Shown here piece by piece: positions 16,296-26,031 of a stretch of DNA of 64,000 nt (positions are counted from its first letter, which is position 1; every line of letters begins with the position of its first letter). Under the pieces are notes generated by a model that was given only the letters and a program-made list of their open reading frames with translations, searched no databases and was not told the origin of the DNA. The DNA comes from Modestobacter sp. VKM Ac-2984 (GTDB lineage: Bacteria; Actinomycetota; Actinomycetes; Mycobacteriales; Geodermatophilaceae). Position numbers and translations under genes: made by a program. Where the stretch lies: NCBI RefSeq assembly GCF_026967985.1, contig NZ_JAPVBJ010000010.1, positions 124,001-188,000 on the forward strand, given 5' to 3'.

Positions 16296-18059
16296 TCAGC
16301 GCACTCCGGCCGTCGCGACGTCGTAGCCCCCGTAGGGCTGCATGACGACACCGTTGCGCAGCCGCTGGCCGGCCAGCAGCTGCACCCGGTTCTCCACCAG
16401 CGGGACGTAGGCCGACGTCTCCTGCACCGCGTACCCGACCTGGCGCCACGCGTCGGCGGCCGCCGCCGGGTCGGTCGCCGACCGGGCGGCGTCCACCAGC
16501 CCGTTGACCGTCGGGTCGTCCAGGTGCGCGTAGTTGGTGTTGCCGACCCGGCGGATCGAGCGCCCGTCGGCCAGCGGGAGCAGGAAGGAGGCAGCGGTCG
16601 GGAAGTCCGCTGCCCAGGTGGCCAGCACCATCCCGTACCCCGCCGCGGTCACGGCCTCGGGGTTGCCGACGTCGGTGGCGTAGTAGGTCGCCGGGTCCAG
16701 GGGGCGCACCTCGACGTCGATCTGCACCTCCGCCAGGTCTGCGGCGATCGCCTCGGCCACCTCCACGCTGGAGGGCACGTCCGGCACCGCCAGCACCGTG
16801 CTGAAGCCGTCGGGCTGCCCGCAGGCGGCCAGGGCCGCCCGGGCAGCGGCCAGGTCCGCTTCGGGGTCGGACTCCTCGGGGGCGCCGGCGACCGCGCGCG
16901 GCCAGAGCACCGACGTCCGCACGGCGTTGCCCGCCCCGGACAGCGCCTGTTGCACGGCGGACCGGTCGACCGCGGCGACCACCGCAGCGCGGCACGAGGG
17001 GTTGTCCATCGGGGCCACCGTGGTCGGCAGGGCCAGCAACCGGACCGTGCCGGTGGTGACGTCGTCGATCCGGTCGGCCAGCTCCTCGTCCTCCAGCCGG
17101 CTGGTGGTGGCCTGGTGCACGCCGGTGCCGGAGAGGTCCGCATCGGCCGAGCCGGCCAGCAGGGCCTGGTCGCGGGCGAGGCTGGAGAGGCCGGTCCGCA
17201 CGACGACCTGGTCCGGGAGGGCCGTGCGGACGTCGTCGGTGGCCGGGTCCCACTCCGGGTTGCGGGAGAGCACGATCCCGGCCACCGGGTCGGCGGAGGT
17301 GATCAGGTAGGGCCCGGAGCTGACCGGGCGGGCACCGTAGTCGCCGCCGGTGTCGCTCTCCACCGGCACCGGGCTGCTCGAGGGCAGGGCCATGACGAAG
17401 GGGAAGTCCGGCGCCGGGGCGGTGAGCCGGAAGACGATCGTCCGGTCGTCGGGGGTCTCGATCGAGGCCAGCCCCAGCCGGTCGGCGCTCTCGTCCTGGT
17501 AGGGCCCGGCGTAGGGGTCCGTCGGGTCGTCGAGGAGGTCGACGACGTGCGTGGGACCGCCGACGACCACGTCGGAGGCGAAGGAGCGCTCGATCCCGTA
17601 CTTCACGTCGCGCGAGGTGATCGGCCGGCCGCTCTCGAACCGCACCCCCTCGCGCAGGGTGTACGTCCAGGTCCGGCCGCCGTCGGTGCTCGTGCCGAGG
17701 TCGGTGGCGAGGTCGGGGACGAGCTCGTCGGTGCTGCCCGGCTCGGCGGAGTAGGTGACCAGCGTGCGGGTGTACAGCCGCATCAGGTTCCACACCGACG
17801 GCATGTAGGAGCGCTGCGGGTCCAGGCTGTCGATCTCCCCGGTGACCAGCCGCAGGGTCCCACCGGGCTCCTCGGACGGCGCGCGCACGCCGTCGACCCC
17901 GCTGTCGGGCTCCGACTCCAGCGTCGGCACCGCGGCCACCCCGCTGTTGTCGCTGCCGCAGCCGGCCAGCAAGGCGACCAGGACCACGACGACGACCGAC
18001 CGCCCTGCTCCCCGGAGGGCGCGCTGGGCGATCGGTCGTCGTTCCGTGCTGTGCCTCAA
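16296..18059 (-). CDS. ABC transporter solute-binding lipoprotein, family 5 (oligopeptide/dipeptide type), orphan
   Basis: The 587-residue precursor has a signal peptide with positive N terminus and a lipobox LLAGC (Cys34), so it is anchored outside the membrane. The mature part is a SBP_bac_5 protein: GGTLRLVTGEIDSLDPQRSY, the WTYTLREGVRFESGRPITSRDVKYGIERSF block and the C-terminal half up to YDVATAGVR. Family members bind peptides, nickel or sugars; the ligand cannot be read here. No permease or ATPase is adjacent, so it must use a distant transporter or act as a receptor. The only usable start is TTG 18059, with GAGG 8 nt upstream, both inside a 14-bp tandem duplication. It is inserted between tpiA and secG. 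Confidence 0.88.
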   Translation of the reverse strand: MRHSTERRPIAQRALRGAGRSVVVVVLVALLAGCGSDNSGVAAVPTLESEPDSGVDGVRAPSEEPGGTLRLVTGEIDSLDPQRSYMPSVWNLMRLYTRTLVTYSAEPGSTDELVPDLATDLGTSTDGGRTWTYTLREGVRFESGRPITSRDVKYGIERSFASDVVVGGPTHVVDLLDDPTDPYAGPYQDESADRLGLASIETPDDRTIVFRLTAPAPDFPFVMALPSSSPVPVESDTGGDYGARPVSSGPYLITSADPVAGIVLSRNPEWDPATDDVRTALPDQVVVRTGLSSLARDQALLAGSADADLSGTGVHQATTSRLEDEELADRIDDVTTGTVRLLALPTTVAPMDNPSCRAAVVAAVDRSAVQQALSGAGNAVRTSVLWPRAVAGAPEESDPEADLAAARAALAACGQPDGFSTVLAVPDVPSSVEVAEAIAADLAEVQIDVEVRPLDPATYYATDVGNPEAVTAAGYGMVLATWAADFPTAASFLLPLADGRSIRRVGNTNYAHLDDPTVNGLVDAARSATDPAAAADAWRQVGYAVQETSAYVPLVENRVQLLAGQRLRNGVVMQPYGGYDVATAGVR

Positions 18060-18074
18060 CTGCTGTGCCTCAAC
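18047..18074. repeat. 14-bp tandem duplication spanning the start of the solute-binding protein gene
   Basis: The unit TGCTGTGCCTCAAC occurs twice without gap (18047..18060 and 18061..18074). On the minus strand each copy carries GTTGAGG. The upstream copy supplies the ribosome-binding site and the downstream copy supplies the TTG start codon. Confidence 0.85.
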
Positions 18075-18110
18075 GTGGGTGCTGCTCCGCCCGGTCAGTG
18101 CCGGCGGCGG

Positions 18111-18920
18111 TCAGCTCCCACCGGCAGCGGTACGACAGATCTGTACGAACTCGTCGGCGTCCAGGCTGGCCCCGCCGACGAGTGCACCGTCGACGTCGGC
18201 ACCGGCGAGGATGCCGGCGGTGTTGCCGGCCTTGACCGATCCCCCGTAGAGGATACGGACCGCAGCGGCCGTGTCCGCGCCGTGACGTTCGGCGAGCCGT
18301 GCCCGCAGCGCCGCACAGACCTCTTGCGCATCATCCGGCGTGGCCACCTCCCCGGTGCCGATCGCCCACACCGGTTCGTAGGCGACCACCAGCTCCTGGA
18401 GCTGTTCGGTGGGGACGCCGTCCAGGGCCCGGTCCAGCTGGTCGGTGCAGTGCGCGACGTGGGTGCCCGCCCGGCGGACGTCCAGCCCCTCCCCCACGCA
18501 CAGCAGCGGGACCAGGCCGTGCCGCAGGGCCGCCTGCACCTTGGCCGCGACCACCGCGTCGTCCTCACCGTGCAGCGTGCGCCGCTCGGAGTGGCCGACC
18601 AGGACGTAGCGGCAGGCCAACGCGGCGAGCATCGCCCCGCTGACCTCCCCGGTGTAGGCACCGGAGTCGTGCGCCGAGACGTCCTGGGCGCCGTACCCGA
18701 TCTCCAGCTTGTCGCCGGCCACCAGCGTCTGCACGCTGCGCAGCGCGGTGAACGGCGGGACGACGACGACCTCGGCGTCCTCCAGCTGCGGCTCGGTCAG
18801 CGAGAAGGCCAGCTTCTGCACCAGCCCGATCGCCTCGAGGTGGGTCAGGTGCATCTTCCAGTTGCCCGCGATGAGCGGACGGCGGCCCTCCCGGGGCGGC
18901 CTGGGCTTGGTGCGTGCCAT
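18111..18920 (-). CDS. tpiA: Triosephosphate isomerase
   Basis: TpiA interconverts dihydroxyacetone phosphate and glyceraldehyde 3-phosphate in glycolysis. The 269-residue TIM barrel includes [10 protein letters not shown] with the substrate lysine, the electrophilic His in VLVGHSERR, the catalytic Glu in [13 protein letters not shown] and the phosphate-binding [12 protein letters not shown] basic N-terminal extension of about 13 residues ([13 protein letters not shown]) precedes the core. The ATG 18920 starts 9 nt after the pgk stop, so gap-pgk-tpiA form one operon. Confidence 0.97.
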   Translation of the reverse strand: MARTKPRPPREGRRPLIAGNWKMHLTHLEAIGLVQKLAFSLTEPQLEDAEVVVVPPFTALRSVQTLVAGDKLEIGYGAQDVSAHDSGAYTGEVSGAMLAALACRYVLVGHSERRTLHGEDDAVVAAKVQAALRHGLVPLLCVGEGLDVRRAGTHVAHCTDQLDRALDGVPTEQLQELVVAYEPVWAIGTGEVATPDDAQEVCAALRARLAERHGADTAAAVRILYGGSVKAGNTAGILAGADVDGALVGGASLDADEFVQICRTAAGGS

Positions 18921-18929
18921 CGTCGCCCC

Positions 18930-20122
18930 TCAGTCCGCGAGCACCGCGAGCCCGGGGAGCTCCCGGCCCTCGAGGTACTCCAGCGACGCGCCGCCGCCGG
19001 TGCTGATGTGACCGTAAGCCGCCTCGTCCAGCCCGAGCTGGCGCACGGAGGCCGCGGAGTCGCCGCCGCCGACGACGGAGAGCCCGTCGATCGCGCCGAC
19101 GGCCTGCGCCACGCCCCGCGTGCCGCCCTGGAAGGGAGCGAGCTCGAACACGCCCATCGGCCCGTTCCAGAAGACGGTGCGCGCGCCGGCCAGCGCCTCG
19201 GCGAAGACCTCCACGCTCTTCGGGCCGATGTCCAGGCTCATCTGGTCGGCCGGGATCTCGGTGGCCGGCAGCACGGTGGTCGGCGCGTCCGCGCTGAACT
19301 CCGAGGTGCAGACCACGTCGACCGGCAGCACGATCCGGTCGCCGGCCTCGGCCAGCAGCCGGCGGCAGCTGTCGACCTGGTCGGCCTCCAGCAGCGACGT
19401 CCCGACCTCGTGCCCCTGGGCGGCCAGGAACGTGTAGGTCATCCCCCCGCCGACCAGCAGCCGGTCGACCTTGGGCAGCAGCGCCTCGATCACGCCGAGC
19501 TTGTCGCTGACCTTGGAGCCGCCGAGCACGACCACGTAGGGCCGCTGCGGCTCCTCGGTGAGCCGGGTGAGCACCTCGAGCTCGCGGGCGACCAGCCGGC
19601 CCGCCGCGTGCGGGAGCCGCTCGGCCACGTCGACGACCGAGGCGTGTGCGCGGTGCACGGCCCCGAACGCGTCGTCGACGTACAGCTCGGCCAGCCCGGC
19701 GAGCCGGTCGGCCAGCTCGCCACGGACGGCGGCGTCCTTGCTGGTCTCGGCGGCCTCGAAGCGGACGTTCTCCAGCATCAGCACCTGGCCGTCGGCCAGC
19801 GCCGCGGCCCTGGCCGTGGCGTCGGGGCCGGCGACGTCGGCGGCCAGCGGCACCTCGGTGCCGAGCAGCTCACCGAGCCGGGCGGCCACCGGGGCCAGGG
19901 AGTACCGCGGGTCGGGCTCGCCCTTGGGCCGGCCCAGGTGCGCGGCGACGACGACCCGGGCGCCGGCCTCGCGGAGGGCGCTGATCGTCGGGAGGCTGGC
20001 CCGGATCCGGCCGTCGTCGGTGATCGCGCCGCTGTCGGAGTCCAACGGGACGTTCAGGTCGGCGCGCAGCAGCACGCGCCGACCCGACACCCCGTCGGCG
20101 ATGAGCTCGTCGACGGACCGCA

Positions 20123-20123
<1 letters not shown>
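18930..20123 (-). CDS. pgk: Phosphoglycerate kinase
   Basis: Pgk transfers a phosphate from 1,3-bisphosphoglycerate to ADP. From ATG 20123 it has 397 residues. Features are the N-terminal [13 protein letters not shown] signature, the AHLGRPKGE loop, the central [12 protein letters not shown], and the nucleotide-binding [10 protein letters not shown] and [11 protein letters not shown] motifs. An in-frame upstream start at 20180 would enter gap and is rejected. The ATG overlaps the gap stop (TGATG). Confidence 0.97.
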
Positions 20124-21223
<1,100 letters not shown>

Positions 21224-21278
21224 TCGGCCTGCGGAGCGGCGCCCGACCGCGCGTCCGGGCCGTTCCTGCTGCTCCGGA

Positions 21279-21295
21279 AGACGTCGCGGACGTCT
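21279..21295 (-). terminator. Short hairpin after the diguanylate cyclase gene
   Basis: A perfect 7-bp dyad (AGACGTC/GACGTCT) with a 3-nt centre lies 5 nt beyond the stop of the GGDEF gene. It could be a weak terminator, or an operator for the gap promoter that follows. Confidence 0.35.
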
Positions 21296-21300
21296 GGAGG

Positions 21301-22959
21301 TCAACTCGGCGTGCTGGCCCCGAGCACCTCGACCGGCGCGTCGCCACCCGACCGCCCGCCGTCACCGAGGACGACGCGGTCCCGGCCCTCGGCCTTGGCC
21401 ACGTACAGCGCCGCGTCCGCGGCGGCGAGCAGCTCCCCGGGCCCCTCGTCCCCGGTCCGGACGGCGACGCCCACGCTCACCGTGACCTGCACCGAACCGC
21501 CGTCGATCCGGTGGACGACGGCTGCACAGCCCTGCCGCACCGACTCCGCCCGAGCCGCGGCCTGAGCCGGGTCGGCGCCGGGCAGCACCAGCACGAACTC
21601 CTCCCCGCCCAGCCGGGCGACCGTGTCGCCGGGCCGGGTCACCCGACCCAGCGCGCCGGCGATCCCGCGGAGCACCTGGTCGCCGGCGGCGTGCCCGAAC
21701 CGGTCGTTCACCGCCTTGAAGTGGTCGACGTCCAGGGCCAGCAGGGCGACCGGCGACCCGGCGCCGTCCGGCAGCAGCATCGTGGCCAGCACCCGGTCGA
21801 GGTGACGCCGGTTGTGCAGCCCGGTCAGGTGGTCGCGGACGGCCTCCTCGGCGAGCTCCTCCTGGAGCCGCTCGATGACCTCCAGCTGGGCCAGGAGCCG
21901 GGCGTTGAGGGCCTCGACGGCCAGGTGCCGCGCCCGCTCCTCGCTCACGTCCCGCAGCACCGACACCCGGCCGAGCAGCCGGCCGCGGCCGTCGGTCACC
22001 GGTGTGGTGCGCACGTCGCACCAGAGACCGGGCAGGAGCTCGGTCGGCCGGCCCCCGGACCGCCCGGCCACCGACTGCAGCAGGGTGGCGAGGTCCGGGC
22101 CGGCCACCTGGGCGAGCGTGGCGCCGAGCGGGTCGACGGTGCTCGTCGGCCGGACCCGGCGCAGCAGCGCACGGGCGGCCGGGTTGAGGTCGAGGACCCG
22201 GCCCGCCGGGTCCGAGACCACGACCGCGTCGGTCATGGTGTCGACGGCGTGGCTGCGGGCGACGGGGACCAGCCGCAGCAGCCCCATCCGGAGCAGGGCG
22301 TACCCGGCGACCACCCCGGTCAGCACGAACAGCACGGGGGTCAGGTCGACCGTGCCCTGGTCGGCCATGAGGCCGGTGAGGGCGGCGTTCCCGACGAAGG
22401 GGGGCAGCACCGACAGCAGCAGGACGCCGGTCTGCCGGCGCGCCAGCGTCGTGCTGGACCGCAGCCGCCAGACCAGCAGGCCGAGGGCACTGAGGACCAT
22501 CAGGTAGCTGTAGGCGGCGTGGGCCAGGAACAGCGGGCCGACCACCAGCTCCACCTGGCCCGCGGGCGCGGACAGGTCGGTGCCGCCGTAGATCCACGGC
22601 CAGGTGGCCGGCAGCACGGTCAGGACGGTGATGGTCAGCGGTTCGACGACCAGCGCCGCGCGGAGCCGACCACTGGGCCGCCAGGACGGGTCGGCGAGGG
22701 CGCGCGGCAGGCACCACAGCCCGATCACCACAGCGCCCGCACCGAGGAAGGCCACCGGCTGACTGGCCCGCCGCAGCCCGGCACCGACGTCGAGGAGCAG
22801 GACGACGTCGGCTGCCGACCAGAGCGCGATGCCCACCATCACGAGCGTCAGGCAGGTCGCGGCCGAGTTGCCGTCCCGCCGTTGCCAGCAGACCCAGGCG
22901 ACGGCGAGCGAGACCGCGATGGCGGCCACGAAGAGCGCCGCCAACGGAACCGGCTCCAC
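21301..22959 (-). CDS. Membrane-bound diguanylate cyclase (7TM-PAS-GGDEF)
   Basis: The 552-residue protein has about seven N-terminal helices (residues about 5-230) resembling the 7TM sensor region of some histidine kinases. A PAS-like domain follows (about 235-340, DAVVVSDPAGRVLDLNPAA), then a coiled linker (about 340-372) and a GGDEF domain. The active-site GGEEF is at 451-455. An intact inhibitory site RPGD sits five residues before it (442-445), so the enzyme should make c-di-GMP and be product-inhibited. There is no EAL domain. GTG 22959 has GGGAG 7-8 nt upstream. It sits between whiA and gap, where most actinobacteria have nothing. Confidence 0.9.
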   Translation of the reverse strand: MEPVPLAALFVAAIAVSLAVAWVCWQRRDGNSAATCLTLVMVGIALWSAADVVLLLDVGAGLRRASQPVAFLGAGAVVIGLWCLPRALADPSWRPSGRLRAALVVEPLTITVLTVLPATWPWIYGGTDLSAPAGQVELVVGPLFLAHAAYSYLMVLSALGLLVWRLRSSTTLARRQTGVLLLSVLPPFVGNAALTGLMADQGTVDLTPVLFVLTGVVAGYALLRMGLLRLVPVARSHAVDTMTDAVVVSDPAGRVLDLNPAARALLRRVRPTSTVDPLGATLAQVAGPDLATLLQSVAGRSGGRPTELLPGLWCDVRTTPVTDGRGRLLGRVSVLRDVSEERARHLAVEALNARLLAQLEVIERLQEELAEEAVRDHLTGLHNRRHLDRVLATMLLPDGAGSPVALLALDVDHFKAVNDRFGHAAGDQVLRGIAGALGRVTRPGDTVARLGGEEFVLVLPGADPAQAAARAESVRQGCAAVVHRIDGGSVQVTVSVGVAVRTGDEGPGELLAAADAALYVAKAEGRDRVVLGDGGRSGGDAPVEVLGASTPS

Positions 22960-23085
22960 GGCGTTCTCCCACCGTTCAGCGGCGACTCGTCTGGTCGCCC
23001 TCCTCGCGGTCTTCGGTACGCGGGCCCGATGACTGTGCCCCTGCGGCGACGACGTCCCCCGCGCGGGTGACGCGGGCCGGCGCCG

Positions 23086-24066
23086 CTACTGGGCCAGCAT
23101 GTCGTCGGTCACCACGGACTCGGTGTCCGGGATGCCGAGGTCCTTGGCCCGCTTGTCGGCCATCGCCAGCAGACGCCGGATGCGCCCTGCCACGGCGTCC
23201 TTGGTCATCGGGGGGTCGGCGCGCTGGCCGAGCTCCTCCAGCGACGCCTGACCGAACTCCAGCCGCAGCCGCCCGGCGACCAGCAGGTGCTCGGGAGCGT
23301 CGTCGGCGAGGATCTCCAGGGCGCGCTCCACCCGGGCGCTCGCGGCCACCGCCGCCCGCGCCGAGCGGCGCAGGTTGGCGTCGTCGAAGTTGGCCAGCCG
23401 ATTGGCGGTGGCCCGGACCTCGCGGCGCATCCGCCGCTCCTCCCAGGCCAGGACGGCGTCGTGGGCGCCCATCCGGGTCAGCAGCGCACCGATGGCGTCG
23501 CCGTCCCGCACGACCACCCGGTCGGTGCCGCGGACCTCCCGGGCCTTGGCCGCGATGCCCAGCCGCCGCGCTGCGCCGACCAGCGCCATCGCCGCCTCGG
23601 GCCCGGGGCAGGTGACCTCCAGGGACGAGGAGCGCCCCGGCTCGGTCAGCGAGCCGTGCGCCAGGAAGGCACCTCGCCACGCGGCCTCGGCGTCACCGAT
23701 CCCGCCGGAGACCACCGACGGCGGCAGGCCCCGGACGGGGCGGCCCCGCTGGTCGACCAGCCCGGTCTGCCGGGCCAGGCCCTCGCCGTGCTTGGCGATC
23801 CGGACCAGGTAGCGCACCCCCCGCCGGATGTTGCCGCCGGCCAGCACGCTCACGCCGCTGGTGTAGCCGTACACCTCGCTGATGTCGCGGCGCAGTCGCC
23901 GGGCCACCGAACCGGTGTCCAGCTCGGCCTCGATGACCACCCTGCCGCCCACGATGTGCAGGCCACCGGAGAAGCGCAGCAGCGCGGTCACCTCGGCCTT
24001 GCGCTCCGAGGTCTTCGTGCACTCCACGCGGGAGAGCTCGTCCTTCACCATCGCCGTCATGGCCAC
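23086..24066 (-). CDS. whiA: WhiA, DNA-binding regulator of cell division and development
   Basis: WhiA combines a LAGLIDADG homing-endonuclease-like N-terminal half (here without the catalytic residues) with a C-terminal helix-turn-helix. In Streptomyces it works with WhiB to switch on sporulation and division genes. The 326-residue protein begins [14 protein letters not shown] and ends in the HTH region [32 protein letters not shown] 24066 has AAGGGA 9 nt upstream; ATG 24060 and 24051 are alternatives. It follows yvcK by 73 bp in the conserved uvrC-rapZ-yvcK-whiA order. Confidence 0.96.
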   Translation of the reverse strand: MAMTAMVKDELSRVECTKTSERKAEVTALLRFSGGLHIVGGRVVIEAELDTGSVARRLRRDISEVYGYTSGVSVLAGGNIRRGVRYLVRIAKHGEGLARQTGLVDQRGRPVRGLPPSVVSGGIGDAEAAWRGAFLAHGSLTEPGRSSSLEVTCPGPEAAMALVGAARRLGIAAKAREVRGTDRVVVRDGDAIGALLTRMGAHDAVLAWEERRMRREVRATANRLANFDDANLRRSARAAVAASARVERALEILADDAPEHLLVAGRLRLEFGQASLEELGQRADPPMTKDAVAGRIRRLLAMADKRAKDLGIPDTESVVTDDMLAQ

Positions 24067-24139
24067 CAGCTGTGTTCCCTTCCCCCTGTGTGCCGGCCGG
24101 TGTCACGGTCGTCCCCGTGTCCGGCCACTGCCCTGCCGG

Positions 24140-25093
24140 TCACCGCGCGCCGACCACGGAGGCCAGCGCGGCAGCGAGCCGGGAGGGGTCGTGCTGTGGT
24201 GCACCGTCCGGTGCAGCCACCGGTGCGAGCACCAGTTCTGCACCACATGCCTGCACAGCAGACAGCAGACCACGCCGGTCAACAACCGCAGCGGTGTCCG
24301 CGATCACCGTGTGCAGCGACACGCCCCCCAGATGTGCCAGCAGGACCCGTAGGTGCTCCTCCGGTGAGAAGCCGTCGGTCTCCCCCACCTGGGGCTCCAG
24401 GTTGAGCACCACGACCACCCGCGCCGTCGTCTCCGCCAGGGCCGTCCGCAGCCGCGGGACCAGCAGGTGGGGCAGCACGGAGGTGTACCAGGAGCCCGGC
24501 CCGAGGCTCACCACGTCGGCCGTCGCGATCGCCGCCAGCACCTCCGGAGGGACCGGGGGGTCCGCCGGGGAGACCCGGATGTCCTCGACGTGCCCGGGCG
24601 TGGAGGCGATCGCGACCTGGCCGCGGATCCGCCGGGTCTCCTGCGGGTCGTCGGGGTCGACGCTGGCCACCGTGGCCACCAGGTCCAGGGGCACCTCGGC
24701 CATGGGCAGCACCCGGCCGCGCGCCCCGAGCAGCTGCTCCAGCACGCCGAGGGCCCGGACCGCGTCACCACCGTGCATCTCGGTCAGCCCGGTCAGCATG
24801 AGGTTGCCGACGGGGTGGCCGGCGAGCACACCGCTGCCACCGAAGCGGTGCTGGAGCAGGGCGGCCATCTCCTGGGTGCGCGGGTCGTCGCCGGCGAGCG
24901 CGGCCAGCGCCATCCGCAGGTCACCGGGTGGCAGCACCGGCATCTCGCGCCGGATCCGCCCCGAGGACCCGCCGTCGTCGGCGACGGTGACCACCGCGGT
25001 CAGCTCCGTGGTGAGCCGACGCCAGGCGGCCAGGGCAGCGGCCAGGCCGTGCCCGCCACCGAGGGCGACGACCCGCAGACCGGGCGTCTCCAC
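24140..25093 (-). CDS. yvcK: YvcK/CuvA-type UDP-sugar-binding gluconeogenesis factor
   Basis: This CofD-like family protein is needed for growth on gluconeogenic carbon and for envelope morphogenesis. It binds UDP-GlcNAc in Bacillus and is called CuvA in mycobacteria. The 317-residue protein shows the glycine-rich VVALGGGHGLAAAL loop, VADDGGSSGRIR, PPGDLRMALAAL, GHPVGNLMLTGL and LGPGSWYTSVLPHLLV. GTG 25093 shares one base with the rapZ stop (TAGTG). Confidence 0.94.
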   Translation of the reverse strand: METPGLRVVALGGGHGLAAALAAWRRLTTELTAVVTVADDGGSSGRIRREMPVLPPGDLRMALAALAGDDPRTQEMAALLQHRFGGSGVLAGHPVGNLMLTGLTEMHGGDAVRALGVLEQLLGARGRVLPMAEVPLDLVATVASVDPDDPQETRRIRGQVAIASTPGHVEDIRVSPADPPVPPEVLAAIATADVVSLGPGSWYTSVLPHLLVPRLRTALAETTARVVVVLNLEPQVGETDGFSPEEHLRVLLAHLGGVSLHTVIADTAAVVDRRGLLSAVQACGAELVLAPVAAPDGAPQHDPSRLAAALASVVGAR

Positions 25094-26031
25094 TACTCGC
25101 GCCCCAGGTCACGGTGGCGCGCGGTGGCCGGGACACCCTCGGCTTTGAGCCGACGGGCGAACTCCTCGGCGATGGCGACGCTGCGGTGCTTCCCGCCGGT
25201 GCACCCCACGGCGAGGGTCAGGTACCGCTTGCCCTCGCGCCGGTAGCCGGGCAGCAGCAGCCGCAGCACCTCGCTGTAGCTGTCCAGGAAGGCACCGGCG
25301 TCGTCCTGGGCGAGCACGTAGTCGCGCACCTCGGCGTCCCGGCCGGTCATCGACCGCAGCTCCGGCACCCAGTGCGGGTTGGGCAGGAACCGGGCGTCGA
25401 CGACGAGGTCGGCGTCCAGCGGCAGGCCGTACTTGAAGCCGAAGCTGAGCACGGTCGCCACCACCTCCGGCAGCTCGCCGTCCGGCACGAACGCCGCCTC
25501 CAGGGTGGCCCGCAACTGGTGCACGTTGAGGTCGCTGGTGTCGATCCACAGGTCGGCGTCGCCGGCGACGCCGGTGAGCAGCTCCCGCTCGGTGTCGATG
25601 CCGTCGATCAGCCGGCCGTTGCCCTGCAGCGGGTGCTCGCGCCGGACCGACTCGTAGCGCCTGATCAACACCTCGTTGCGGGCGTGCACGTACACCACGC
25701 GCGGCCGGTGCCCGGCGTCGGCGAGCTGCCGGATGGACTCCTGCAGGTCGCTGGAGAAGGCCCGGCTGCGCACGTCGACGACGGCGGCGAACCGGCGCAG
25801 GTCGCCCCGGGCGCCCAGCTCGACCATCGGCTGCAGCAGGGCGGGCGGGAGGTTGTCGACCACGAAGAAGCCGAGGTCCTCCAGCACCCGGCCGGCGCTG
25901 TTCTTGCCGGCTCCGGAGAGCCCCGTCACCACCACGACGTCCAGCGGGGCGAGCTCCGTGCTCGTCCCGTCGTCCGCCGGCGGGACGTCGCTCTGCGGCC
26001 CGGCCGGCACCGGGTGGGCGGCGGCGCTCAT
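25093..26031 (-). CDS. rapZ: RapZ/YvcJ-family nucleotide-binding protein
   Basis: RapZ in E. coli is an RNase adaptor controlling GlcN6P synthase; actinobacterial orthologues are nucleotide-binding proteins of less clear role. From ATG 26031 the protein has 312 residues. After a polar 30-residue leader comes the P-loop [11 protein letters not shown] (37-47), then [34 protein letters not shown], and the C-terminal SFGFKYGLP and [12 protein letters not shown] blocks typical of the family. The P-loop has Asn44 where Ser or Thr normally follows the lysine, with Ser45 next. The ATG overlaps the uvrC stop (ATGA). Confidence 0.94.
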   Translation of the reverse strand: MSAAAHPVPAGPQSDVPPADDGTSTELAPLDVVVVTGLSGAGKNSAGRVLEDLGFFVVDNLPPALLQPMVELGARGDLRRFAAVVDVRSRAFSSDLQESIRQLADAGHRPRVVYVHARNEVLIRRYESVRREHPLQGNGRLIDGIDTERELLTGVAGDADLWIDTSDLNVHQLRATLEAAFVPDGELPEVVATVLSFGFKYGLPLDADLVVDARFLPNPHWVPELRSMTGRDAEVRDYVLAQDDAGAFLDSYSEVLRLLLPGYRREGKRYLTLAVGCTGGKHRSVAIAEEFARRLKAEGVPATARHRDLGRE

